DNA of 64,000 nucleotides from Butyrivibrio sp. (lineage in GTDB: Bacteria > Bacillota > Clostridia > Lachnospirales > Lachnospiraceae). The position numbers and the translations under genes are program-made. The stretch's first letter is position 1, and every line of letters starts with the position of its first letter. Shown piece after piece: positions 22,921 to 29,992 of this stretch. A model generated the notes under the pieces. It was not told the origin of the DNA. It searched no databases and saw only the letters and a program-made list of their open reading frames with translations. Location of the stretch: contig JAFXTN010000008.1 of assembly GCA_017535785.1 (NCBI GenBank), forward strand, positions 62,001 through 126,000. Direction: 5' to 3'.

Positions 22921-23247
22921 ATGCTTAATCAAAAAGTACTTTTAGTTTTATTGATCATTTCACTTGTAGCGGTATTGGGTATGGTTATCTGGAGAGCAAT
23001 TTATGTAACCAAGAATAAAGGTGATGAAAAAGCTCTAAACATACTTGCAAAGGCGAAGGCAGTATCATCATATACTTTGTGGTGGTGGCTGATCTGCTGG
23101 GGAGGTTTATCAACATTCCTATTCAAGGCCGATACAGTATTTACCATGAATAATATAGGAACTTTTATAGTGATCTTGATCGGTATGCAGTCCATAGTTG
23201 AACTTTGTGCAGCATACTATTACACCAAGTGTGTAAAGCAGGATTAG
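22921..23247 (+). CDS. Small membrane protein within the precursor operon; immunity candidate
   Basis: The 108-residue protein has three hydrophobic spans at about residues 5-24, 52-70 and 78-98, with a Trp-rich second span (YTLWWWLICWGG) and a charged loop between the first two. I know no family for it. It sits among the precursors, behind AAGGAGG, and no LanFEG transporter or CylI-like gene is seen in the locus. A self-protection role is the simplest guess from context, but helper or unrelated roles are equally open. Confidence 0.7.
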   Translation: MLNQKVLLVLLIISLVAVLGMVIWRAIYVTKNKGDEKALNILAKAKAVSSYTLWWWLICWGGLSTFLFKADTVFTMNNIGTFIVILIGMQSIVELCAAYYYTKCVKQD

Positions 23248-23282
23248 TTATAAAAGCTAATCGGATGAAGGGAGAAACAATT

Positions 23283-23465
23283 ATGGGAAAAAAAGAACTA
23301 GATAAGATTGTGGGTGCAGCATACGAAGATCTTGAGCAGGAGGATATGCAGCAGACACAGGGCGCAGGCGATGTAGAAGCTGAAATATATCCGACTATTG
23401 TAACTCCAATAGTTAATCCGGTATCACCTGCCGGATTGTCAGTATCGATGACTACTAAGATTTAA
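23283..23465 (+). CDS. lanA5: Lanthipeptide-type precursor A5, core without Cys
   Basis: The 60-residue product has the subfamily-2 leader (GAAYEDLEQEDMQQTQGAG, DVEAE) and a 26-residue core from IYPTIVTP to SMTTKI. The core has seven Ser/Thr but no Cys, so LanM cannot form lanthionine within it; only dehydrated or further reduced residues are possible. It is rich in Pro, Val and Ile. GAAGGGAG precedes the ATG. The frame was chosen by its leader match. Confidence 0.8.
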   Translation: MGKKELDKIVGAAYEDLEQEDMQQTQGAGDVEAEIYPTIVTPIVNPVSPAGLSVSMTTKI

Positions 23466-23494
23466 GACATTTATGAAGAGAAAGGAGAATACTT

Positions 23495-23674
23495 ATGAGC
23501 AAGAAGGAACTAGATAAGATTGTAGGCGCAGCATATGAGGATCTTAATGCAGAGGATATGCAGCAGACTCAGGGTGCGGGCGATGTAGAGGCTGAAACAG
23601 TATCTTTAGCTATTACAGGAGCAGTCGTTTCCACACTGGTGAGTGGAGCAGTTTCAATTAAAAAGTGTGGTTGA
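23495..23674 (+). CDS. lanA6: Lanthipeptide precursor A6 (59 aa)
   Basis: The ATG follows GAAAGGAG by 8 nt. The leader is almost identical to that of A5 and A8 (ELDKIVGAAYEDLNAEDMQQ, then TQGAGDVEAE). The predicted core has 25 residues, from TVSLAITG to SIKKCG, with seven Ser/Thr and one Cys, again in S-x-x-x-C spacing but followed by a final Gly. It is short enough to be missed by automatic gene calls with a 60-residue limit. Confidence 0.8.
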   Translation: MSKKELDKIVGAAYEDLNAEDMQQTQGAGDVEAETVSLAITGAVVSTLVSGAVSIKKCG

Positions 23675-23693
23675 TAAAAGGGAGAACTAAACT

Positions 23694-23870
23694 ATGAGCA
23701 AAAAGGATTTAAATAAGGTAGTGGGTGCATCGTATGAAGATCTCAATGAAGAAGATATGAAGCAGACTCAGGGAGCCGGAGATGTGGATCCCGAAGTGGC
23801 AACACCTGTACTATCGATGGTTGGCCCTATAGCATCTATAAGTGTGACAGTTATTATAAATAAAAAGTAA
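23694..23870 (+). CDS. lanA7: Lanthipeptide-type precursor A7, core without Cys (58 aa)
   Basis: An AAAGGGAG site lies about 10 nt before the ATG. The leader is MSKKDLNKVVGASYEDLNEE followed by DMKQTQGAGDVDPE. The predicted 24-residue core runs from VATPVLSM to IINKK and has five Ser/Thr and no Cys. With A5 it is one of two members that cannot carry a lanthionine ring. It starts 20 bp after A6. Confidence 0.8.
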   Translation: MSKKDLNKVVGASYEDLNEEDMKQTQGAGDVDPEVATPVLSMVGPIASISVTVIINKK

Positions 23871-23903
23871 TGTGATATCGATGAATAAAGAAAGGAAAAG
23901 GCC

Positions 23904-24089
23904 ATGAGCAAAAAGGATTTAGATAAGGTTGTAGGCGCAGCTTATGAGGATCTTAATGCAGAGGATATGCAGCAGTCTCAGGGTGCAGGAGATGTAAACG
24001 CAGAGGTAGTATCAAACTGCTTAACAATAACTCCTTCAGTGGTAGTCACAAATCCTCCTATACTGAGTGTCAGCATTGGGCGCTTATAA
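23904..24089 (+). CDS. lanA8: Lanthipeptide precursor A8
   Basis: The 61-residue product has the subfamily-2 leader (GAAYEDLNAEDMQQSQGAG, DVNAE). The core has 27 residues from VVSNCLTI to VSIGRL. Its only Cys is at core position 5, so a ring could form only with the Ser at position 3 or in the reverse direction with downstream Thr/Ser. The rest would be linear. This is the last precursor before the gene at 24129. Confidence 0.8.
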   Translation: MSKKDLDKVVGAAYEDLNAEDMQQSQGAGDVNAEVVSNCLTITPSVVVTNPPILSVSIGRL

Positions 24090-24128
24090 TTGATAAGACC
24101 AAAAAACAAAAGAAATTGAGGATGAATT

Positions 24129-24506
24129 ATGATTAAACCTGAACTATATACAGAGTTCAGAGAAGATCGTACAGATAAGGTTACTGTAGAAAAAGCTGAA
24201 CTCAGAAGAAAGCTTAAGAAGATTAAGAGTGGAGCGATATTAGAACGAGAGAATGAGAAGTATCAGCTTTATTATTCGCCAAAAGCTTTCGCCGGTGAGG
24301 AGGGGTTGCATGTAGCACCGTATCACCTGGTGATAGATCCGGCGGCAAGAATCCGCTTTGAAGGTAGCTTAGATGAATACGACAAGTTACTGGAAGAAAT
24401 TGATCTAAAGATCATGGACCGTGATGATGCTAAGATCTACAGCAAGCTAAAAGAAGGAAATGCTGACAGTGATTTCTTCATCATGGATGTGTATTATCAG
24501 ATGTAG
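24129..24506 (+). CDS. Unrecognised 125-residue protein at the end of the precursor operon
   Basis: I do not recognise this protein. It is highly charged (about a third Asp, Glu, Lys and Arg), has no signal peptide and no membrane span, so it should be cytoplasmic. Visible elements are an amphipathic helix (KVTVEKAELRRKLKKIKSG), a strand-rich middle (KYQLYYSPKAFAG, VAPYHLVIDP) and an acidic helical end. It lies 39 bp after precursor A8 and before the operon terminator. A chaperone, regulator or immunity role is possible but unsupported by sequence. TTGAGGA is its only ribosome site. Confidence 0.7.
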   Translation: MIKPELYTEFREDRTDKVTVEKAELRRKLKKIKSGAILERENEKYQLYYSPKAFAGEEGLHVAPYHLVIDPAARIRFEGSLDEYDKLLEEIDLKIMDRDDAKIYSKLKEGNADSDFFIMDVYYQM

Positions 24507-24568
24507 AGTTTTGAGAAAGCTATTAAAGAGAAAATCAGGTATAGACATTTATATAATAAAGCAAAGAA

Positions 24569-24604
24569 GGGGCGATTTTAGACACTAAGGTCGCCTCTTT
24601 TTTG
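24569..24604 (+). terminator. Terminator of the lanthipeptide operon
   Basis: GGGGCGA and TCGCCTC pair, followed by six T. It marks the downstream edge of the locus. Confidence 0.8.
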
Positions 24605-24655
24605 TTATAACCAACATCTATCAATAGCAATAAAGATTAGCTATCGTAAAACCTA

Positions 24656-24684
24656 TTGACCTACTAGGCAAATCGAAGTAATAT
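24656..24684 (+). promoter_or_regulatory. Promoter of the amino-acid importer operon
   Basis: TTGACC (24656-24661) and TAATAT (24679-24684) are 17 bp apart, about 33 bp before the start codon. No riboswitch or T-box fits in the short leader. Confidence 0.75.
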
Positions 24685-24716
24685 TTGTTCATCGATTACG
24701 AAGGAGAACAAATATT

Positions 24717-25739
24717 ATGAAAAAGAATCTTTTGACTAAATTATTAGCTACTACACTTACACTTGTACTTGGAGCCGGCGCACTTACAGGATGCGGACAG
24801 GCAGCAGCACAGGGTGGAGATCAGGCAGTGCAGAGTGAGAGTGCACTGGCTGATGCTACACAAGCCCAGGCAGATGCAGGTGATAAGGTTTACAGAACAC
24901 TTGATGAGATCAAGGAGAGCGGCAAGATCAATATCGGAGTCTTTTCTGACAAGAACCCTTTTGGTTATGTTGATGAGAATGGTGAGTATCAGGGCTACGA
25001 TGTATATCTTGCGGAGAGAATCGGTAAGGACCTTGGAGTTGAGATCAATTATGTATCAACTGAGGCAGCAAGCAGAGTTGAGTATCTTGAGACAGGTAAG
25101 GTTGACATTGTTCTTGCAAACTTCACAGTAACTGAGGAGAGAGCGCAGAAGGTTGATTTCGCACTTCCTTATATGAATGTTGCACTTGGTGTTGTTTCAC
25201 CTGAGGGCAAGGTTATTGAGGATCTTTCACAGATTGCTGCAGATGATCAGGTTATCGTTATCTCAGGAACAACAGCTGAGACATATCTTGAGAAGAACTA
25301 TCCCGATATCAAGCTTCAGAAGTTTGATACATATGCTACAGCCAAGACTTCTTTTGAGAACGGAACAGGTGTAGCTTGGGCTAATGACAACACAGAGGTT
25401 ATTGCTTACGCTATCGAGAATCCCGGATATGTTGTAGGTATTCCTTCACTTGGAAGCCAGGATACAATTGCTCCTGCAGTATCCAAGGGCAACAGCTCAC
25501 TTCTTGACTGGCTCAACAATGAGATCGTATCTCTTGGTGAGGAGAAGTTCTTCCACGCAGACTATGAGGCAACTCTTATTGATACTTACGGCGCAGACTA
25601 TGAGGAGACACTTGTAGTTGAGGGCGGCAAGGTAGCCGATGAGGCAGCAGAGGCGGCAAGCGCAGATGATTCTGCTGATGCCGCAAGCTCTGAGGATTCT
25701 GCAGAGGCTGCTACAGAGGCAACATCAGACGCTGAGTAA
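24717..25739 (+). CDS. Polar amino-acid ABC transporter substrate-binding lipoprotein
   Basis: This 340-residue protein has a lipoprotein signal (VLGAGALTGCGQ) and a family 3 solute-binding domain: IGVFSDKNPFGYVDENGEYQ, then GYDVYLAERIGKDLG, and ANFTVTEERAQKVDFALPYM. It would capture an amino acid outside the cell and pass it to the two permeases that follow. The C-terminal 40 residues are a low-complexity Ala/Asp/Ser/Glu tail, unusual for the family. Substrate is not clear; cystine and other polar amino acids are typical. AAGGAG lies 10 nt before the ATG. Confidence 0.9.
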   Translation: MKKNLLTKLLATTLTLVLGAGALTGCGQAAAQGGDQAVQSESALADATQAQADAGDKVYRTLDEIKESGKINIGVFSDKNPFGYVDENGEYQGYDVYLAERIGKDLGVEINYVSTEAASRVEYLETGKVDIVLANFTVTEERAQKVDFALPYMNVALGVVSPEGKVIEDLSQIAADDQVIVISGTTAETYLEKNYPDIKLQKFDTYATAKTSFENGTGVAWANDNTEVIAYAIENPGYVVGIPSLGSQDTIAPAVSKGNSSLLDWLNNEIVSLGEEKFFHADYEATLIDTYGADYEETLVVEGGKVADEAAEAASADDSADAASSEDSAEAATEATSDAE

Positions 25740-25810
25740 CATATCATCCTATTATATATAGAGCGAGGGAGAGTCTGTGGACTCTCCCAAACTCGGTTTA
25801 AGGAAAAATT

Positions 25811-26470
25811 ATGAACCCTGAAGTTATTACATCTTACATTCCTTTATATATAGAAGCATTTTTGCTGACGATAAAGATTGGCTGGTTTGGCATATTGCTG
25901 GCATTTGTTATAGGTCTTTTTGTAGCATTTGTTATTCACTTTAATGTGCCGCTTTTGGCGCAGTTGTCGAGAGTGTATGTTGAGCTTTTTAGAAATACCC
26001 CGCTTCTTGTACAGCTGTTTTTCATTTACTTTGGTCTTCCCAAAGTGGGAGTGTCTATATCTGCGGAGACTTGCGGATTTGTAGGCTTAGGGCTTTTAGG
26101 TGGAAGCTACATGGCGGAGGTTTTTAGGAGCGGTCTTGAGAGTATCCCTAAGTCTCAAACGGAGAGTGCTCTTGCACTGGGGCTCTCAAAGAGACAGCTC
26201 TTTTTATCAGTAATATTGCCGCAGGCGATCTCGCAGAGCATCCCGGGAATCCTTGCAAATGTGATATTTCTTTTGAAAGAGACAAGCGTCTTTTCTGCGA
26301 TAAGTCTTATGGATCTTATGTTTACAGCCAAGGATCTGATAGGTCTTTACTATGATACGACAGAAGCGCTGTTCCTTCTGGTTATCTTTTACATTATCAT
26401 GCTGCTTCCGGTTTCTGTTATTGGAAGTGTGATCGAGAAAAAGGCGAGATTTAGGACGTTGGGAGTGTGA
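25811..26470 (+). CDS. Amino-acid ABC transporter permease (His/Glu/Gln/Arg/opine type)
   Basis: The 219-residue permease has about five spans, the conserved start of the family (YVELFRNTPLLVQLFFIYFG) and the EAA loop near residues 100-125 (ESALALGLSKRQLFLSVILP) that contacts the ATPase. It follows the binding protein by 71 bp and precedes a second permease by 4 bp, so the membrane part of the importer is a heterodimer. Confidence 0.9.
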   Translation: MNPEVITSYIPLYIEAFLLTIKIGWFGILLAFVIGLFVAFVIHFNVPLLAQLSRVYVELFRNTPLLVQLFFIYFGLPKVGVSISAETCGFVGLGLLGGSYMAEVFRSGLESIPKSQTESALALGLSKRQLFLSVILPQAISQSIPGILANVIFLLKETSVFSAISLMDLMFTAKDLIGLYYDTTEALFLLVIFYIIMLLPVSVIGSVIEKKARFRTLGV

Positions 26471-26474
26471 GCAT

Positions 26475-27143
26475 ATGGGATTTGAAGTTTTATTAAAGGG
26501 TAATAATATGATCCGTCTCCTTACGGGACTTGCGGTTTCGCTTAGGATCAGTCTTGTGTCTGTGGTGATAAGTATTGCTCTTGGAGTTGTGCTTGGTATA
26601 CTGATGGCATTTAAGAATCCTGTGATCACGGCGGTTTCCAGAGTGTATCTTGAGATTGTCAGGATCATGCCGCAGATGGTGCTTTTGTTCATTGTGTATT
26701 TTGGTACCACCAAGGCGCTTGGGATCAATTTATCAGCGGAGACTGCTGCGATCATTGTTTTTTCCTTCTGGGGGACTGCGGAGATGGCGGACCTTGTGAG
26801 GGGAGCACTTTTGAGTATTCCGGTTATTCAGTATGAGAGCAGCTTATCTCTTGGACTTAGCAGATCGCAGACTTATGCGTATGTAATTGTGCCGCAGATA
26901 ATAAGGCGCATGATCCCGCTTTCGATAAATCTTATTACAAGGATGATAAAGACTACGAGCCTTGTGATGATGATCGGAATCGTGGAGGTTTTGAAAGTTG
27001 GGCAGCAGATAATCGAGGCGAACAGGAAGGCTTCGCCGGGAGCAGCATTTGGGGTGTTCCTTATTATCTTTTTACTGTACTTTATAGCGTGCTGGCCGAT
27101 CAGCATGCTTTCGAGATATCTTGAGAAGAAATGGGAGAACTGA
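26475..27143 (+). CDS. Second amino-acid ABC transporter permease
   Basis: The 222-residue protein has the same plan as its neighbour: [20 protein letters not shown] near residues 55-74 and an EAA loop ([20 protein letters not shown]). Its stop codon is directly followed by the ATPase start. The two permeases differ enough to suggest an old duplication, as usual for heterodimeric polar amino-acid importers. Confidence 0.9.
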   Translation: MGFEVLLKGNNMIRLLTGLAVSLRISLVSVVISIALGVVLGILMAFKNPVITAVSRVYLEIVRIMPQMVLLFIVYFGTTKALGINLSAETAAIIVFSFWGTAEMADLVRGALLSIPVIQYESSLSLGLSRSQTYAYVIVPQIIRRMIPLSINLITRMIKTTSLVMMIGIVEVLKVGQQIIEANRKASPGAAFGVFLIIFLLYFIACWPISMLSRYLEKKWEN

Positions 27144-27144
27144 T

Positions 27145-27885
27145 ATGGACGAGATACTAAGAGTAGAGAATATAAGTAAGAGGTACGAGGACATAACGGT
27201 TTTCGAGAACCTGAATCTTTCGGTCAAAAAGGGCGAGGTTGTTGTGATCGTGGGACCATCCGGCTGCGGAAAGAGTACTTTCCTGCGCTGCCTCAACGGC
27301 CTTGAGGATATACAGGATGGGCAGATCACTCTTGATGGCCAGGTTGTTGATGCTTCTTCAGGGAATATCGGTAAGATAAGAGAAAAAGCAGGAATGGTCT
27401 TCCAGAGCTATGATCTTTTCCCGCATCTGACAGTGCTTCAGAATCTGATGCTGGCGCCTTTGAAGGTCAAAAAGAGCAATAAGAAGGAAGTGGAAAAGGA
27501 GGCACTGGCGCTCCTTGATAAGGTAGGCCTTTTGCTTAAAAAAGATAGTTTTCCAAGGCAGCTTTCCGGCGGTCAGAAGCAGAGAGTTGCAATTGTGCGA
27601 GCACTTATCATGCATCCTGAGGTTCTGCTTCTTGATGAGATCACGGCGGCGCTTGATCCTGAGATGGTGCGCGAGGTTCTGGATGTTGTACTGTCCCTTG
27701 CAAAAGAGGGCAGGACGATGGTCATTGTCACTCATGAGATGCAGTTTGCCAGAGCAGTTGCCGACAGGATGGTATTTATTGATAACGGAAGAATTGTTGA
27801 GGAGGGTGAGCCTTCGGAGTTTTTTGGTAATCCCAAGACAGACAGGCTTAAGGCGTTTCTTCAGACCTTCTCATACGAGGCATAA
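27145..27885 (+). CDS. Amino-acid ABC transporter ATP-binding protein (GlnQ-like)
   Basis: The 246-residue ATPase has Walker [10 protein letters not shown], the signature [11 protein letters not shown] and Walker [14 protein letters not shown], with Ile replacing the usual Pro after Glu. The start is taken at the ATG at 27145 behind GGGAG; an in-frame start 8 codons earlier lies inside the permease gene. It powers import of the amino acid bound by the lipoprotein at 24717. Length is normal for GlnQ/HisP proteins. Confidence 0.9.
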   Translation: MDEILRVENISKRYEDITVFENLNLSVKKGEVVVIVGPSGCGKSTFLRCLNGLEDIQDGQITLDGQVVDASSGNIGKIREKAGMVFQSYDLFPHLTVLQNLMLAPLKVKKSNKKEVEKEALALLDKVGLLLKKDSFPRQLSGGQKQRVAIVRALIMHPEVLLLDEITAALDPEMVREVLDVVLSLAKEGRTMVIVTHEMQFARAVADRMVFIDNGRIVEEGEPSEFFGNPKTDRLKAFLQTFSYEA

Positions 27886-27899
27886 AGCCTATTACACAG

Positions 27900-27924
27900 G
27901 GCCGCTTGATTAAGCGGCCTTTTC
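27900..27924 (+). terminator. Terminator of the amino-acid importer operon
   Basis: GGCCGCTT and AAGCGGCC pair around a short GATT loop and are followed by TTTT. Confidence 0.85.
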
Positions 27925-27964
27925 TGTTAAAATGCTTATAGGGAGATGGAAATACGCAACGAGG

Positions 27965-27997
27965 GGTTCAATCTTTAGTGTTAAGATTGAACCTTTT
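27965..27997 (+). promoter_or_regulatory. Terminator-like hairpin directly before a ribosome binding site
   Basis: GGTTCAATCTT and AAGATTGAACC form an 11-bp perfect stem followed by five T, ending 2 nt before the GGAGG of the gene at 28011. It has the form of an intrinsic terminator, but the importer operon already has one at 27900. It may therefore be a transcription attenuator in the leader of the next operon. Confidence 0.6.
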
Positions 27998-28010
27998 TGG
28001 AGGAAAGACT

Positions 28011-28298
28011 ATGAATACTGCGGATAAACTTGAAGTTTTATTAAATAAGGCAAAAGAGGATGCGGCTCTTAAGAAGAGTCTTTTGAATACAAGAGGCGAA
28101 GCTGATCCGCTTGCGGCTTTTTGTAAGATTGCGTGCAGTGCCGGAGTTGAGCTCTCAGTCATGGACATTGTAAATCAGGGTGAGGAGTTCTATGCTGAGA
28201 TCAAGCGCAGCACCAACGGCGGCGGAGAGAATTCGCCGGATCTTGATTTCCAAAATGACGAGTATTCAATCTTTATGATGAGATTAGAAGATTTGTGA
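28011..28298 (+). CDS. Nif11-like small protein (95 aa)
   Basis: The first 60 residues resemble the Nif11 domain: KLEVLLNKAKEDAALKKSLL, then DPLAAFCKIA and GVELSVMDIV. The rest is an acidic tail. Nif11 domains occur as free small proteins near nitrogenase or sulfur genes and as leaders of RiPP precursors. Here the neighbour is a sulfur-transfer/PP-loop enzyme, and the tail has no Cys-rich core, so a RiPP precursor is unlikely. GGAGG lies 7 nt before the ATG. The family call is moderate. Confidence 0.65.
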   Translation: MNTADKLEVLLNKAKEDAALKKSLLNTRGEADPLAAFCKIACSAGVELSVMDIVNQGEEFYAEIKRSTNGGGENSPDLDFQNDEYSIFMMRLEDL

Positions 28299-28319
28299 AA
28301 GAAGTGAGTTAATGAAGTA

Positions 28320-29465
28320 ATGAAAGAAATATCTTTAAAAGAAATGCGACAGTTGCCTGAGGGTAGCTACAAGTTAATAGATGTGCGAGATGAAGCGCTT
28401 GCGCTGTATGGCATGCTTCCCGGTGCGGTTCGATTGGATGTGGATGAGCTTGAAAAAGAGGAAAGTGCATTTATAAGTGAGATTCCCAAGGATATGAAGC
28501 TTATTTTTTACTGTCAGATAGGGCAGAGGACCAGAGAGCTTGAGGATTGCCCTTGTTTGGAGGGTCGTGAGTACTACAGCCTTGCTGATGGATATATGGG
28601 ATATCTTAAGGATGAGCTTTCCAAATTTGAAAAGGGCGGCGAGAAGCAGCAGAAGGCTGAAGACAGTATTAGGAAGAAATACCACAAGCAGCTCTTTACC
28701 CCTTTTGCCAAGGCGTGCAAGACTTATAAGCTCATAAATGAAGGAGATCATATCGCGGTATGTATCTCCGGCGGAAAAGACTCTATGCTGATGGCGAAGC
28801 TTTTTCAGGAAATACAGAAGCACAGACAGGTGGAGTTCAAGCTTACCTTTCTTGTCATGGATCCCGGTTACAATAAGGAGAATAGGGAGCTCATCGAGAG
28901 TAATGCCAAGGCTCTTGGTATTCCGGTGACGATTTTTGAGAGCAATATATTTGATACTGTGGACAATATAGATAAGAGCCCTTGCTATCTGTGCGCCAGA
29001 ATGCGCCGCGGATATCTTTACAGCAAGGCAAAAGAGCTTGGATGTAACAAGATAGCTCTTGGTCATCACTACGATGATGTTATTGAGACCATTCTCATGG
29101 GAATGCTGCAGGGAGCTCAGATCCAGACTATGATGCCCAAGCTCCACAGCACCAATTTTGAAGGTATGGAGCTGATAAGGCCAATGTATCTCATTCGTGA
29201 GAGCGATATCTGTGCCTGGAGAGACTACAACGAGCTTCATTTCCTGCAGTGCGCATGTCACTTTACAGAGACCTGTACAACTTGCCACACGGACGGAACA
29301 ACATCTTCCAAGAGGCTTGAGACCAAGAAGCTTATTGCAGAGCTCAAGAAGAACAATCCTTTTGTGGAATCCAATATTTTCAGAAGCGTTGAGAATGTAC
29401 AGCTCAATACCATTATTGAATATAAAAAGGACGGCGTAAGACATAACTTCCTGGATGAATATTGA
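28320..29465 (+). CDS. Rhodanese domain fused to a TtcA-like PP-loop ATPase
   Basis: Residues about 1-100 form a rhodanese domain with the active-site Cys65 (FYCQIGQR). Residues about 135-340 form a PP-loop enzyme with SGGKDS at 150-155, a CYLCARMRRGYLY motif and ALGHHYDDVIET, as in TtcA and other tRNA thiolases. A CHFTETCTTC cluster near residues 313-322 may bind metal or an Fe-S cluster. The fusion suggests that the rhodanese hands sulfur to the PP-loop domain for tRNA thiolation or a similar thiolation. It follows the Nif11-like gene by 21 bp. Stand-alone TtcA lacks the rhodanese. Confidence 0.85.
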   Translation: MKEISLKEMRQLPEGSYKLIDVRDEALALYGMLPGAVRLDVDELEKEESAFISEIPKDMKLIFYCQIGQRTRELEDCPCLEGREYYSLADGYMGYLKDELSKFEKGGEKQQKAEDSIRKKYHKQLFTPFAKACKTYKLINEGDHIAVCISGGKDSMLMAKLFQEIQKHRQVEFKLTFLVMDPGYNKENRELIESNAKALGIPVTIFESNIFDTVDNIDKSPCYLCARMRRGYLYSKAKELGCNKIALGHHYDDVIETILMGMLQGAQIQTMMPKLHSTNFEGMELIRPMYLIRESDICAWRDYNELHFLQCACHFTETCTTCHTDGTTSSKRLETKKLIAELKKNNPFVESNIFRSVENVQLNTIIEYKKDGVRHNFLDEY

Positions 29466-29534
29466 TCCGTTGAAATAAACGCTTTTAATGAAGACAAAAG
29501 AGCTATTTGAAATAAATAAACAGGAGAGAGAAAA

Positions 29535-29939
29535 ATGGATTACATGCACACCGTGCAATACTACGAGACAGACAGAATGGGGATAACTCATCATTCCAAT
29601 TACATAAGATGGATGGAAGAAGCAAGAGTTGACTTCCTTTCTCAGATTGGATGGGACTACGCAAGGCTCGAAGAGATGGGGATAATATCGCCTGTTATCA
29701 ATGTGAATTGCGATTACAAAAAGACTACAACTTTTGCTGACAAGGTTTATATAAAGGTTTCGGTAAAAGAGTTTAAGGGTGTAAAGCTATTTCTTTCGTA
29801 CGAGATGAAAAATGAAGATGGAGTAGTAGTTTGTACCGCCACATCTTCACACGCTTTTTTGACCAAGGAAGGAAAACCCATAAGGGTGCAGAAGGAGTAT
29901 CCGGACTTTTATAAGACCCTTAGCGAGCTGGCAGGCTGA
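29535..29939 (+). CDS. Acyl-CoA thioesterase, YbgC/4HBT hot-dog family
   Basis: The 134-residue protein has the hot-dog family pattern MHTVQYYETDRMGITHHSNY, with the catalytic Asp in ETDRMG, then an IRWMEEARVDFL helix and a strand region ending in VVCTATSSHAFL. It would hydrolyse acyl-CoA thioesters in the cytoplasm. The Met after Arg in DRMG and the His pair match the YbgC group. GGAGAG lies 7 nt before the ATG. No partner is obvious. Confidence 0.9.
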   Translation: MDYMHTVQYYETDRMGITHHSNYIRWMEEARVDFLSQIGWDYARLEEMGIISPVINVNCDYKKTTTFADKVYIKVSVKEFKGVKLFLSYEMKNEDGVVVCTATSSHAFLTKEGKPIRVQKEYPDFYKTLSELAG

Positions 29940-29992
29940 AGATGGCTCGGGGTTGATGCGTTAATCTATATAAATGGGATTGGGAGTATTTT

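Noticed and set aside
22668-24089. Regularly spaced near-identical stretches that could look like a CRISPR array or tandem repeat
   Set aside because: The repeats are the coding sequence of precursor leaders, each with a ribosome site, start codon and in-frame variable core; spacing is not that of a CRISPR array.
28011-28298. Nif11-like protein as a RiPP precursor
   Set aside because: There is no Gly-Gly cleavage site with a distinct core, no Cys-rich tail and no modifying enzyme beside it apart from a sulfur-transfer protein.
28374-29594. A 406-codon open frame on the minus strand
   Set aside because: It lies antisense over the rhodanese/PP-loop gene and the next start, has no ribosome site and no recognisable domain; the plus-strand gene is clear.
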